Part shown: positions 14,955 through 22,726 of the stretch, piece after piece
Position numbering within the stretch: position 1 is the stretch's first letter
Layout: each line of letters starts with the position of its first letter
From: JANYJJ01 sp038241115
Lineage (GTDB): Bacteria; Pseudomonadota; Gammaproteobacteria; Burkholderiales; Burkholderiaceae_C
Length of the DNA: 24,598 bases
Reading direction: 5' to 3'
NCBI GenBank assembly: GCA_038241115.1
Contig: JBBRGA010000036.1
Span: forward strand, 1-24,598
Made by a program: the position numbers and the translations under genes
The notes under the pieces: model-generated
Seen by the model: only the letters and a program-made list of their open reading frames with translations
Database searches by the model: none
Told to the model about the DNA's origin: nothing

Positions 14955-15995
14955 TTACAGATGCCCGTAGCGCCTGGCGACGATGGCTGCCAGCACAAAT
15001 GCCGCCATCCACAGCGTCTCCACCAGCAAGAGAGTGAACGGCTTCCATCCTGCTTTGGCCAGCTCTTGGAATGAGGTCTTGATGCCCAAGGCTGCAATGG
15101 CCACCACAAGGCAAAGGCGCGACACATCGCTGAGGCTTTTTTGTATTTCCACGGGCACCCAGCCCATGGAATTCAGCGCCACCATGATCACAAACACCCA
15201 CAGGAACCAGGGCACCAACGGCTGCTTGGCTGTGGCTTTGCCGTCTTCGGTCGATTCGCGCTCGGCCTTGAACATGGTGGACACCACCACCACCACCACA
15301 GCCAGCATCGACACGCGGAACAATTTCACGATGGTGGCGTAGTCACCTGTGGGGTGATCGATGGTGTAGCCCGCTCCCACGACTTGGGCCACGTCGTGAA
15401 TCGTGCCGCCTAAAAACAAGCCGGCAAGGTCGGGTGGCAGCCCCAACGCGCGGGCGATCAGTGGGTAAAGAACCATCGCCACGGTAGACAGGACAGTCAC
15501 CGTGACGACGACGGTCAGGGTGAATCGTTCGCTGTCTTTGGTGCGCGGAAGCACCGACGAAATGGCCAGCGCTGCCGAGGCCCCGCAGATCGCCACTGCA
15601 CCGCCAGAGAGCACCCCTTCGGCGCGGTTCAGCCCCAGGCGTTTGCCCAAGAAATTGCCCACCCACATCGTGGTGACGACTGCGGCGATCACGATGGCGG
15701 CGGTTGACCAACCCAGACCGGCAATTTGCGAGGCGGTGATGCGCGCACCCAGCAAACCCACGCCCAAGCGCAACACGTTGCGCGAGCAAAACTCAATGCC
15801 GGGCTTGGCCTTGGGGTCGGCGCTCAGGTAATGAAAAGCCACACCGAAGAAAAGCGCGTAGAGCAGCTGCGGGCCACCGTGCAGGGTCGAGACCAAGGTA
15901 GCGGCCATGGCCACCACGCCTGCCAGCAGCGTGCCTGGCAGCACGTGCAACACGAACTTCAGCGGCCTCAGTCCACCTGCGGCAGCGTTGCTCAC
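14955..15995 (-). CDS. YeiH-family membrane protein, candidate sulfite/sulfate exporter
   Basis: Inner-membrane protein (346 residues, about ten hydrophobic segments) of the YeiH/UPF0324 family, members of which have been proposed to export sulfate or sulfite in taurine- and sulfolactate-degrading bacteria. Motifs seen: NVLRLGVGLLGARIT, LSGGAVAICGASAALAISSVLP, LPPDLAGLFLGGTIHDVAQVVGAGY and the final hydrophobic helix ending ARRYGHL. The best start is GTG at 15995, whose GTGA overlaps the pta stop by 4 bp, giving a length close to E. coli YeiH; a longer frame from 16130 lies inside pta. Tight coupling to xsc-pta supports a role in removing the sulfite or sulfate formed. Direction and substrate are inferred. 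Confidence 0.85.
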   Translation of the reverse strand: MSNAAAGGLRPLKFVLHVLPGTLLAGVVAMAATLVSTLHGGPQLLYALFFGVAFHYLSADPKAKPGIEFCSRNVLRLGVGLLGARITASQIAGLGWSTAAIVIAAVVTTMWVGNFLGKRLGLNRAEGVLSGGAVAICGASAALAISSVLPRTKDSERFTLTVVVTVTVLSTVAMVLYPLIARALGLPPDLAGLFLGGTIHDVAQVVGAGYTIDHPTGDYATIVKLFRVSMLAVVVVVVSTMFKAERESTEDGKATAKQPLVPWFLWVFVIMVALNSMGWVPVEIQKSLSDVSRLCLVVAIAALGIKTSFQELAKAGWKPFTLLLVETLWMAAFVLAAIVARRYGHL

Positions 15996-16996
15996 GCTTT
16001 TGCTCGCCGGCCAGCGGCGCGTGCAGAGACCAAGACGGCGAGCGCACACGAGGTGATGCGCGCGGTGATCGAGTCGGAGCGACTGGTCAGGATGATGGGC
16101 ACCTTCATGCCCAACACCAGTCCAGCGCATTCAGCACCTGCCATGTAGACCAGTTGTTTGTAGACCATGTTGCCGGCCTCTAAATTCGGCAGCAGCAGGA
16201 TGTCGGGCCGACCCGCCACCTCAGAGACGATGCCCTTGTTCTGCGCCGAGGCGGCAGACACCGCGTTGTCGTAGGCCAGCGGGCCGTCGAGGACGGCGCC
16301 GGTGATCTGTCCACGATCGGCCATCTTGCACAGGGCCGCAGCGTCCAGTGTGCTGGCGATGGCGGGGTTGATGTGCTCCACCGCAGACAAGATGGCCACG
16401 CGCGGTCGCTCGATGCCCATGGCGTGCGCAAGATGGATCGCGTTTTGCACGATGTCGCGCTTGGACATCAACTCGGGCGCGATATTGACGACACAGTCGG
16501 CCAGCAGCAACGGACGATCTACACCGGGCACGTCGAGAACGAAGGCGTGACTGGCGCGGAATTCACCGCGCAGACCGGCTTCGCGTGTCAATGCGGCACT
16601 CAGCAGCTCGTCGGTATGCAGGCTGCCCTTCATGAGCGCGTCGGCGGCGCCGTCGCGGCACAGGCTGGCGGCGTGGGCGGCGGCAGCACCGGCGCTGTCG
16701 GCGGTGTCCATGATCTCCAGGCCGTCAAGGCTCAGGCCAGCCTGGCCGGCTGCGGCCTGCATGCGGGCTGCCGGGCCGACGAGGATCGGTGTGATCAGGC
16801 CAACGCGGGTCGCTTCAATGGCAGCGCCCAGCGAGGCGGCGTCGCAGGGGTAGGCAATGGCCACGCGCAGCGGGCCACAGACCTTGGCTGCGTCGACCAG
16901 CGATTTCAAATGAGGGTGGGCGTAGGCCTGGGCAGACAGGTGTGCGGCCTGCTTCGGTGCCGAAGCGACGGCCGGTGAAACGGTGGAATCAGCCAT
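15992..16996 (-). CDS. pta: Phosphate acetyltransferase
   Basis: Converts the acetyl phosphate made by Xsc to acetyl-CoA, linking sulfonate carbon to central metabolism. The 334 residues cover the PTA/PTB domain only: PCDAASLGAAIEATRVGLITPILVGP, MKGSLHTDELLSAAL, ADCVVNIAPELMSKRDIVQNAIHLA, GAVLDGPLAYDNAVS, LLLPNLEAGNMVYKQLVYMAGAE and the ending IILTSRSDS. There is no N-terminal DRTGG or CobB-like extension as in E. coli Pta. The start at 16996 has GGAGG 5-6 nt upstream. It lies 131 bp after xsc, across a hairpin, and overlaps the exporter by 4 bp. Phosphate butyryltransferase is the alternative by sequence, excluded by context. Confidence 0.9.
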   Translation of the reverse strand: MADSTVSPAVASAPKQAAHLSAQAYAHPHLKSLVDAAKVCGPLRVAIAYPCDAASLGAAIEATRVGLITPILVGPAARMQAAAGQAGLSLDGLEIMDTADSAGAAAAHAASLCRDGAADALMKGSLHTDELLSAALTREAGLRGEFRASHAFVLDVPGVDRPLLLADCVVNIAPELMSKRDIVQNAIHLAHAMGIERPRVAILSAVEHINPAIASTLDAAALCKMADRGQITGAVLDGPLAYDNAVSAASAQNKGIVSEVAGRPDILLLPNLEAGNMVYKQLVYMAGAECAGLVLGMKVPIILTSRSDSITARITSCALAVLVSARAAGRRAKA

Positions 16997-17073
16997 GTGG
17001 CCTCCAGGGTGGAGAGTCTGCCTGCGCAACCTAGCAATCGGGACTCAGGCAGGCAGACAGCATCCAATGCAAA

Positions 17074-17104
17074 GGCGCTGCGCGGGGTGATTCAGCGCAG
17101 CGCC
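17074..17104 (-). promoter_or_regulatory. Intercistronic hairpin between xsc and pta
   Basis: GGCGCTGCGC (17074-17083) and GCGCAGCGCC (17095-17104) are perfect 10-bp inverted repeats with an 11-nt loop, 24 bp after the xsc stop. On the transcribed strand only three T follow, so it is more likely a partial terminator or a 3' stabiliser of xsc mRNA than a full stop. Confidence 0.55.
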
Positions 17105-17127
17105 ACGGGCTCAAAGACGCTGCAACA

Positions 17128-18945
17128 TCAGACGAAGTCTTTGTACTTTTCCAGGAAACGCACCGGCTTGGACAGCGCGTCGCGGCGGAACGGGTCGCCC
17201 AGTTCGCGGGTGCACATAATTTCGATGACGCAGGTTTTGCCTTCGTTCATCTGCATGTCGGTGGCCTTCTTGAGGGCCGGGCCAACGTCTTCCAAACGGT
17301 CCACCACGATGGCTTCGGCACCCATGGCACGCGCCATCTCGGACCAGCTCTCGTTTTCCAGCTCGGCCGCCACGAAGCGGCGGTTGTAAAAGTCGACCTG
17401 GTTCTTCTTCTCGGCGCCCCACTGGCGGTTGTGGAACACCACGGCCGTCACCGGAATGTCGTGGCGCACGGCAGTCAGGATCTCGACCATGCTCATGGCC
17501 CAGGCACCGTCGCCAGCGTAAGCAATGGCAGGACGGTCCATCGCGGCGAGCTTGGCGCCGATCATGGTGGGCAGTGCGTAGCCGCAATTGCCAAAACTCA
17601 TCGGGGCAAAGAAGCTGCGCGGCTCTTCAAAACGCAGGTAGCTGTTGGCCACCGAGTTGATGTTGCCGATGTCGGTGGACACCATCGCGCGCGGCGGCAT
17701 GGCTTTTTCCAGCTCACGCAGCACTTGGCGTGGGTGCAGATAGTCGCCACCGTTGAAGGTCTTCTCTTTTTTGTTTTCCTCAATCATGTCAAGGCTGAAG
17801 GCGTCTTTTTCGTGGGTCCACTCGTCGAGCTCTTTCTCCCAGGCGGCTTTTTCGCTGGCGATGGTCTTGGCGCGCTCTTCCATGGTGGCGTCACAGGCCA
17901 GGGTCTTGCCGGTCAGGCGCTTGGTGAGTTCCAGCGCGGTGGCTTTGGCATCGCCGTGGATGCCGACCGTGATTTTCTTCACCAGACCGAGGTTGGTGTG
18001 ATCGGCTTCGACCTGAATGATCTTGGCGGTTTTGGGCCAATAGTCCATGCCGTGCTGTGGCAGCGTGCCGAACGGGCCCATGCGCGAACCCAGCGCAATC
18101 ACCACGTCGGCTTGGGCGATGAGCTTCATGGCGGCTTTGGAGCCCTGGTAGCCCAGTGGGCCGGCCCACAGTGCGTGGCTGGCGGGGAAAGCGTCGTTGC
18201 GCAGGTAGCCAGTCACAACCGGTGCGCCCAAACGCTCTGCCAAAGCCTTGCAGGCGTCCACGGCACCACCCATCACCACGCCGCCGCCGGCCAAGATGAC
18301 CGGAAATTTGGCCGTGGCCAAGAGTTCAGTGGCAGCGGCCAGCGTGGCTTCGCCACCGGCGCCACGGTCGACGCGCATTGGCTTGGGAATCTCGCATTCG
18401 ATCTCGCCGTAGAAGTAGTCACGCGGGATGTTCAACTGCGTCGGGCCGTTGTCGCTCATGGCGCGGTCGAAGCAACGCGCGGTGTACTCGGCCATGCGCT
18501 TGGGGTGCGTCACGTGGCCTTGGTATTTGGTGAATTCTTCAAACATGGGCAGTTGGTTGGCTTCCTGGAAGCCGCCCAGGCCGATGCCGGTGGTTCCGGT
18601 TTCGGGGGTGATGATCACCACCGGGCTGTGGGCCCAGTAAGCAGCCGCAATGGCGGTCACGCAGTTGCTGATGCCAGGGCCGTTTTGGCCGATGGTCACG
18701 CCGTGGCGGCCCGACACGCGGGCATAGCCGTCGGCCATGTGGGCCGCGCCCTGCTCGTGCACCACCGGGATCAGGCGGATGCCGGCGGGGGCGAAGATGT
18801 CCATGGCGTCCATGAAGGCCGAGCCCATGATGCCGAACATGTCGGTGACGCCGTTGGCCACAAGGGTTTCCACAAACGCCTCGGACGGCGTCATTTTCTG
18901 CACGCCAGTGGCGTCGGTGCGGGTGTCGGTGAGGGTCTTGCTCAT
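17128..18945 (-). CDS. xsc: Sulfoacetaldehyde acetyltransferase
   Basis: Thiamine-diphosphate enzyme that splits sulfoacetaldehyde with phosphate to acetyl phosphate and sulfite, the C-S cleavage step of taurine degradation; cytoplasmic. The 605 residues have the usual three-domain ThDP layout: N-terminal pyrimidine domain with catalytic E64 in VVHEQGAAHMADGYAR, the Xsc-like stretch TGTTGIGLGGFQEANQLPMF, a central domain, and the C-terminal ThDP/Mg motif G478-D-G...N506 (GDGAWAM to FHNRQWG). The start at 18945 has AGGAGA 6 nt upstream; a longer frame lacks family features. It is the first gene of the leftward cluster, with a predicted promoter at 19025-19053 divergent from iclR. Acetolactate synthase-like paralogues are excluded by the pta/exporter neighbours and the specific motifs. 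Confidence 0.95.
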   Translation of the reverse strand: MSKTLTDTRTDATGVQKMTPSEAFVETLVANGVTDMFGIMGSAFMDAMDIFAPAGIRLIPVVHEQGAAHMADGYARVSGRHGVTIGQNGPGISNCVTAIAAAYWAHSPVVIITPETGTTGIGLGGFQEANQLPMFEEFTKYQGHVTHPKRMAEYTARCFDRAMSDNGPTQLNIPRDYFYGEIECEIPKPMRVDRGAGGEATLAAATELLATAKFPVILAGGGVVMGGAVDACKALAERLGAPVVTGYLRNDAFPASHALWAGPLGYQGSKAAMKLIAQADVVIALGSRMGPFGTLPQHGMDYWPKTAKIIQVEADHTNLGLVKKITVGIHGDAKATALELTKRLTGKTLACDATMEERAKTIASEKAAWEKELDEWTHEKDAFSLDMIEENKKEKTFNGGDYLHPRQVLRELEKAMPPRAMVSTDIGNINSVANSYLRFEEPRSFFAPMSFGNCGYALPTMIGAKLAAMDRPAIAYAGDGAWAMSMVEILTAVRHDIPVTAVVFHNRQWGAEKKNQVDFYNRRFVAAELENESWSEMARAMGAEAIVVDRLEDVGPALKKATDMQMNEGKTCVIEIMCTRELGDPFRRDALSKPVRFLEKYKDFV

Positions 18946-19000
18946 TGATGTCTCCTGTGGCGTTGGCCGGTGGTAGCTGCTCGAATATGAAACTTTACAT

Positions 19001-19013
19001 TCCATTTTTTGGA
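19001..19013. promoter_or_regulatory. Inverted repeat in xsc leader, possible operator
   Basis: TCCA (19001-19004) and TGGA (19010-19013) flank five T. It would lie a few bases downstream of the predicted xsc transcription start, and the TCCA/TGGA arms with an A/T centre resemble IclR-family sites. The arms are short, so this is tentative. Confidence 0.35.
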
Positions 19014-19024
19014 TATGTGCCGCA

Positions 19025-19053
19025 ACTTTAGGGCCATGCTTTGACAAAGTCAA
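19025..19053 (-). promoter_or_regulatory. Predicted sigma-70 promoter of xsc
   Basis: Reading leftward, TTGACT (19053-19048), 17 bp, TAAAGT (19030-19025). It gives a leader of about 70 nt before the xsc ATG at 18945. Confidence 0.6.
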
Positions 19054-19054
19054 A
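19040..19054. promoter_or_regulatory. Palindrome spanning both divergent -35 boxes
   Basis: TTTGACAAAGTCAAA is a perfect 6-bp-arm inverted repeat with a 3-bp centre. The rightward TTGACA and leftward TTGACT -35 boxes both lie in it, so the two promoters overlap back to back and one bound protein could block or switch both. Confidence 0.6.
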
Positions 19055-19070
19055 TAAAATATCGTTTATT
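19041..19070 (+). promoter_or_regulatory. Predicted sigma-70 promoter of iclR
   Basis: TTGACA (19041-19046), 18 bp, TTTATT (19065-19070). Transcription would begin ~25-30 nt before the iclR ATG at 19104. Confidence 0.5.
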
Positions 19071-19098
19071 GGAATTTTTTTAATCATTTATTGAAATT
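19065..19098. repeat. Pair of 12-bp direct repeats before iclR
   Basis: TTTATTGGAATT (19065-19076) and TTTATTGAAATT (19087-19098) differ at one base and start 22 bp apart, about two helical turns. They overlap the predicted -10 box and the start region of iclR, a suitable place for autoregulation. Confidence 0.5.
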
Positions 19099-19103
19099 GA
19101 ACT

Positions 19104-19940
19104 ATGATCCGTTCGATGAAAATAGAGCCTATTTCTGTTCAAGCGCCGGTAGAAATCAACGGCGACACCCCCACGCTGCGCCTTTTCGCGCTGCTGGAAG
19201 TGATCGCCTCCAAAGACCAGTTCTTTTCTCTGCAAAGCCTTACCGAAAAAACCAACATTCCCAAACCCACGTTGCACCGCATGCTCCAGCAGCTGGAAAG
19301 CGCTGGCTTGCTGGAGCGCAGCGGCGACAGCCGTCAATACGGCACGGGCGTGCGGCTGCGCAAGCTGGCCGAAAATCTGTTGCTCAACGACACCTTTCAC
19401 GGCGCCCGCCATGGTGTCCTGCGCGCATTGGTCAACGAGGTTGGTGAGAGTTGCAACCTGACCGCGCTCAGCGGCAGCGAGGTGATGTACCTCGACCGCG
19501 TGGAAACCGCCGCTCCGCTGCGCTTCTATCTGCATTCGGGCTCGCGTGTGCCCGTGCACTGCTCGGCCAGCGGCAAGCTCTTCCTGGCGGGGATGACGCC
19601 CGCACAGCGCCAGCGTTTGCTTGCCTACGCCACGCTGGAAGCCTTCACACCAAAGACACTGACAGATCTGGGTGCGCTCGAAGATGAGATCAAACAGGTC
19701 AAGCGCCAGGGCTTTGCGCTGGACAACGAAGAATTTTTGCCCGGCCTGTTCTGCGTGGCCGTCCTCGTGCCCAGTGCCAGCGGGCATTCGAATCTGTGCG
19801 TGGCCGTGCAGGCACCCGTCATGCGGCTGACCACCGACAAGGCGCTGAGCCTGCTGCCCGCGCTGCACCGCGCGGCAGATGCACTCAGTCGCATCGAAAA
19901 CGATGCAACTACTTCCTTGGACGACGTCCAGCGCGCCTGA
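19104..19940 (+). CDS. IclR-family transcriptional regulator, divergent from xsc
   Basis: Probable regulator of the sulfonate cluster. Of 278 residues, ~24-85 form the winged helix-turn-helix (LRLFALLEVIASKDQFFSLQ, recognition segment IPKPTLHRMLQQLESAGLLER), and ~95-265 the IclR effector-binding domain (NEVGESCNLTALSGSEVMYLDRVE, PVHCSASGKLFLA, GFALDNEEFLPGLFCVAVLV). It starts 158 bp from xsc with overlapping promoters, which is typical of a local regulator. Taurine clusters in Rhodobacter-type bacteria use a GntR/MocR-type TauR instead, so an IclR controller here differs. The gene is followed by cobS-like after 34 bp and may form an operon with it. Effector unknown. Confidence 0.88.
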   Translation: MIRSMKIEPISVQAPVEINGDTPTLRLFALLEVIASKDQFFSLQSLTEKTNIPKPTLHRMLQQLESAGLLERSGDSRQYGTGVRLRKLAENLLLNDTFHGARHGVLRALVNEVGESCNLTALSGSEVMYLDRVETAAPLRFYLHSGSRVPVHCSASGKLFLAGMTPAQRQRLLAYATLEAFTPKTLTDLGALEDEIKQVKRQGFALDNEEFLPGLFCVAVLVPSASGHSNLCVAVQAPVMRLTTDKALSLLPALHRAADALSRIENDATTSLDDVQRA

Positions 19941-19974
19941 ACACGGTCCCCACAACAGCCGAAAGACCCGATCC

Positions 19975-20946
19975 ATGTCAGAACTGAATTCCTTGAGCCC
20001 GACCCAGACAGTTTGCGTTCGCGATGTCTTCGGCATCGACACCAACCTGACCGTGCCCGCCTTCGCCGAGCGCGATGAGCACGTGCCCGACATCGACACC
20101 ACCTACCGCTTCAACCCCGAGGTCACGTTGGCGCTGCTGGCCGGTTTCAGCCGTGACCGCCGGGTGCTGGTGCAAGGCCTGCACGGCACCGGCAAATCGA
20201 CCCACATTGAGCAAGTGGCCGCGCGGCTGAACTGGCCCTGCGTGCGCGTCAACCTCGACGGCCACGTGAGTCGGCTTGACCTGGTGGGCAAAGACGCGGT
20301 GGTGCTGCGCGACGGACAGCAGGTCACCGAATTCCAAGAGGGCATCGTGCCGTGGTCGCTACAGCGGCCCATGGCACTTATTTTTGACGAGTACGACGCC
20401 GGCCGCCCCGACGTGATGTTCGTGATCCAGCGCATCCTCGAACGCGACGGCAAGTTCACTTTGATGGACCAGAACCGCGTGTTGACACCCAACCCCTATT
20501 TCCGGTTGTTTGCCACCGCCAACACCGTGGGTCAAGGCAATTTGAACGGTCTGTATCACGGCGCGCAACGCTTGAATCACGCCCAGATCGACCGCTGGAA
20601 CATCGTGGTGGCGCTCAACTACCTGGCGCGCAAGGAAGAGATCGCGATCGTCACCGCCCGCGTGCCCGCTTACGCCGACGCTGCCGGGCAGGACATGGTC
20701 AACGCCATGGTGGCCGTGGCCGATCTCACGCGCCAGGGCTTTCGCGTTGGCGACCTGTCCACGTTGATGTCACCGCGCACCGTGATCACCTGGGCCGAGA
20801 ACGTGGAAATCTTCCGCGACCCCGGGCTGGCGTTCAAGCTCTCGTTCGTGAACAAGTGCGATGAATCTGAGCGCCCCGTCGTGGCCGAGTATTTCCAGCG
20901 CTGCTTCCACCGCGAGCTTGAAGAATCGCACGCGCTGATCGCCTGA
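19975..20946 (+). CDS. CobS-like AAA+ ATPase (MoxR/cobaltochelatase group)
   Basis: AAA+ ATPase resembling the CobS subunit of aerobic cobaltochelatase in length (323 residues; CobS about 330) and motifs: N-terminal DVFGIDTNLTVPAFAERDEHVPDID, Walker A GLHGTGKST (68-76), HVSRLDLVGKD, Walker B LIFDEYDAGRPDVMF (D138, E139), sensor region FATANTVG and an arginine-finger-like R in AQIDRWN. In CobNST the ATPase ring works with CobT to drive Co insertion by CobN. No cobN or other cobalamin gene is present here, so chelatase function cannot be assumed; related ATPase-VWA pairs act as enzyme-maturation or activation machines (e.g. NorQ/NorD, CbbQ/CbbO, CoxD/CoxE). The start at 19975 matches the CobS N-terminus. 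It lies 34 bp after iclR and 23 bp before the cobT-like gene. Confidence 0.88.
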   Translation: MSELNSLSPTQTVCVRDVFGIDTNLTVPAFAERDEHVPDIDTTYRFNPEVTLALLAGFSRDRRVLVQGLHGTGKSTHIEQVAARLNWPCVRVNLDGHVSRLDLVGKDAVVLRDGQQVTEFQEGIVPWSLQRPMALIFDEYDAGRPDVMFVIQRILERDGKFTLMDQNRVLTPNPYFRLFATANTVGQGNLNGLYHGAQRLNHAQIDRWNIVVALNYLARKEEIAIVTARVPAYADAAGQDMVNAMVAVADLTRQGFRVGDLSTLMSPRTVITWAENVEIFRDPGLAFKLSFVNKCDESERPVVAEYFQRCFHRELEESHALIA

Positions 20947-20969
20947 GCCGCCATCCCGAAACACACCCC

Positions 20970-22718
20970 ATGACCGAGTCCCTGGGAGACGCAGCCCGCG
21001 CAACACGCCATCAGCAGCGCATCGACGACTTGTGCGCCGCCTCGATCCGCGCGCTCAGCGGCGACGCTGAACTGCACTTTCGCGGCCGTCGGCTTTACCG
21101 CGGCAGCAAGGCGCTGCCGCCATTTGCGCCGCACCTGAACCCGGCACCAGGCACCGACGACTTCGGCTCGTTTCGCGGCGCAGCCGACGCCATGGCGCTG
21201 AGGGTGCGCCTGAGCGACACCGCGCTGCACCAGCGCCTGCGCCCTGCCGAGCCACTGCCGCGCATGCTGTTCGAAATGATGGAGCAGTTTCGCGTTGAAG
21301 CGCTGGCACCTGCCGACATGCCGGGTGTGATCCACAACCTGCGGCACCGCTTCGAGGCTTGGTCGCTCGCCTTCTTCAACAGCGGTTTGACTGAGACTGC
21401 GCGCGGGATTTTGCTCTACACCGTGGCGCAAATCACTCGCTCGCGCGTGACCACGCAGCAGGTCATCGAAGCCAGCGAAGACGCGATCGAGGCGACACGC
21501 ATGTCCATCGTGCCCAAGCTGGGTAGCGCGCTCGCGGGCTTGCGCCGCGCGCGCCACGACCAGGCGGCTTACGCGGAGCACGCGCTGTCGATCGTGCAAG
21601 CGGTCTGCGCCATGCTGACAGAAGGCGATGAGGGTGACGAGGCCGACGACGCTGCCAACGAAGCCGAGGCCAAAGACCCGCCCAAGCTGTTCAACCTCTG
21701 GATGGATTTCGACGCCGACGGCGAGGAAGGCTTTGTGGCAGCCAGCAGCGGCCATAGCCGCCTGCTGACCGAGTCGGGCGATGCATACCGCGTGTTCACC
21801 GACGAGTTCGACACCGAGGTCGATGCCATCAGTCTGGTGCGCGCCGCTCAGCTGGACGATTTCCGCCACCGCCTGGATCAACGCATCGCCCAGCAAGCCA
21901 TCCAACAGGCGCGCCTTGCCCGCGAGTTGCAGGCAGTGCTGGCCGTGCCGCAGCGCGATGGCTGGCAAGGCGGGCTGGAAGAAGGCCACATCGACGGCCG
22001 CCAGCTCAGTCGCCTGATCACCTCGCCCTCGGAGCGGCGGCTGTTCCAGCAAGAGCAACTCACCCCGCAGTCTGACGCTGTGCTGGGCTTTTTGATCGAC
22101 TGCTCAGGCTCGATGCGCCAGCACATTGAAGCGGTGGCCACGTTGGTTGACGTGATGGTGCGCGCGCTCGACCAAATCGGTGTGAGCAGCGAAGTGCTCG
22201 GCTTCACCACCGGTGCCTGGAACGGCGGACGCACCCAAAAGGCGTGGCTGCGCGCCGGCCGACCGGCCCACCCCGGTCGGCTCAATGAAACCTGCCACAT
22301 CGTCTTCAAAGACAGCAACACTTCGTGGCGTCGCGCGCGCCGCTCGATTGCCGCCCTGCTCAAGCCCGATTTGTTCCGCGAAGGCGTGGACGGCGAAGCA
22401 GTGCTGTGGGCCGCGCGGCGGCTGGTGGAGCGCTGCGACGGACGACGCCTGTTGCTGGTTTTCTCAGACGGCAGCCCCACTGACGGTGCCACGTCGCTGG
22501 CCAACGACAGTCACTACCTAGACCACCACCTGAGTCACGTGGTGGCGCAGCTCTCAGCCCAGAGCGAAGTGGAAATTTACGGCGTTGGCGTGGGCCTGGA
22601 TTTGAGCCCCTACTACCGCCAAAACCGCGCCTTCGACCTGTCCAACTCGGTCAGCAACCAGGTGCTGCGCGAGATCGTGGCGATGCTCGCGGCAGGACCG
22701 CGTCGGCGCTTCGGCTAA
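20970..22718 (+). CDS. CobT-like von Willebrand factor A protein
   Basis: Partner of the preceding ATPase. The 582 residues have a CobT layout: an N-terminal helical part (LFEMMEQFRVEAL, MPGVIHNLRHRFEAW), an acidic middle (EGDEGDEADDAANEAEAKDPP, about 212-234), and a C-terminal VWA domain with a complete MIDAS: DCSGS (D377, S379, S381) in FLIDCSGSM, a conserved T in VLGFTTGAW, and D500 in FSDGSPTDG. The stretch LFREGVDGEAVLWAARRL is typical of CobT. Metal held by the MIDAS would bind the client or the ATPase ring. It lies 23 bp after cobS-like and ends 8 bp from the convergent iclR. Client protein unknown; see the findings. Confidence 0.87.
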   Translation: MTESLGDAARATRHQQRIDDLCAASIRALSGDAELHFRGRRLYRGSKALPPFAPHLNPAPGTDDFGSFRGAADAMALRVRLSDTALHQRLRPAEPLPRMLFEMMEQFRVEALAPADMPGVIHNLRHRFEAWSLAFFNSGLTETARGILLYTVAQITRSRVTTQQVIEASEDAIEATRMSIVPKLGSALAGLRRARHDQAAYAEHALSIVQAVCAMLTEGDEGDEADDAANEAEAKDPPKLFNLWMDFDADGEEGFVAASSGHSRLLTESGDAYRVFTDEFDTEVDAISLVRAAQLDDFRHRLDQRIAQQAIQQARLARELQAVLAVPQRDGWQGGLEEGHIDGRQLSRLITSPSERRLFQQEQLTPQSDAVLGFLIDCSGSMRQHIEAVATLVDVMVRALDQIGVSSEVLGFTTGAWNGGRTQKAWLRAGRPAHPGRLNETCHIVFKDSNTSWRRARRSIAALLKPDLFREGVDGEAVLWAARRLVERCDGRRLLLVFSDGSPTDGATSLANDSHYLDHHLSHVVAQLSAQSEVEIYGVGVGLDLSPYYRQNRAFDLSNSVSNQVLREIVAMLAAGPRRRFG

Positions 22719-22726
22719 ACCTGAAC

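Noticed and set aside
17431..18948. Long plus-strand open frame (505 codons) opposite xsc
   Set aside because: It is antisense to a well-supported gene, is His/Gly-rich without any domain, and is a usual by-product of GC-rich codon bias.
20670..22058. Minus-strand open frame (462 codons) opposite the cobS/cobT-like genes
   Set aside because: Antisense shadow crossing the junction of two real genes, with no family features.
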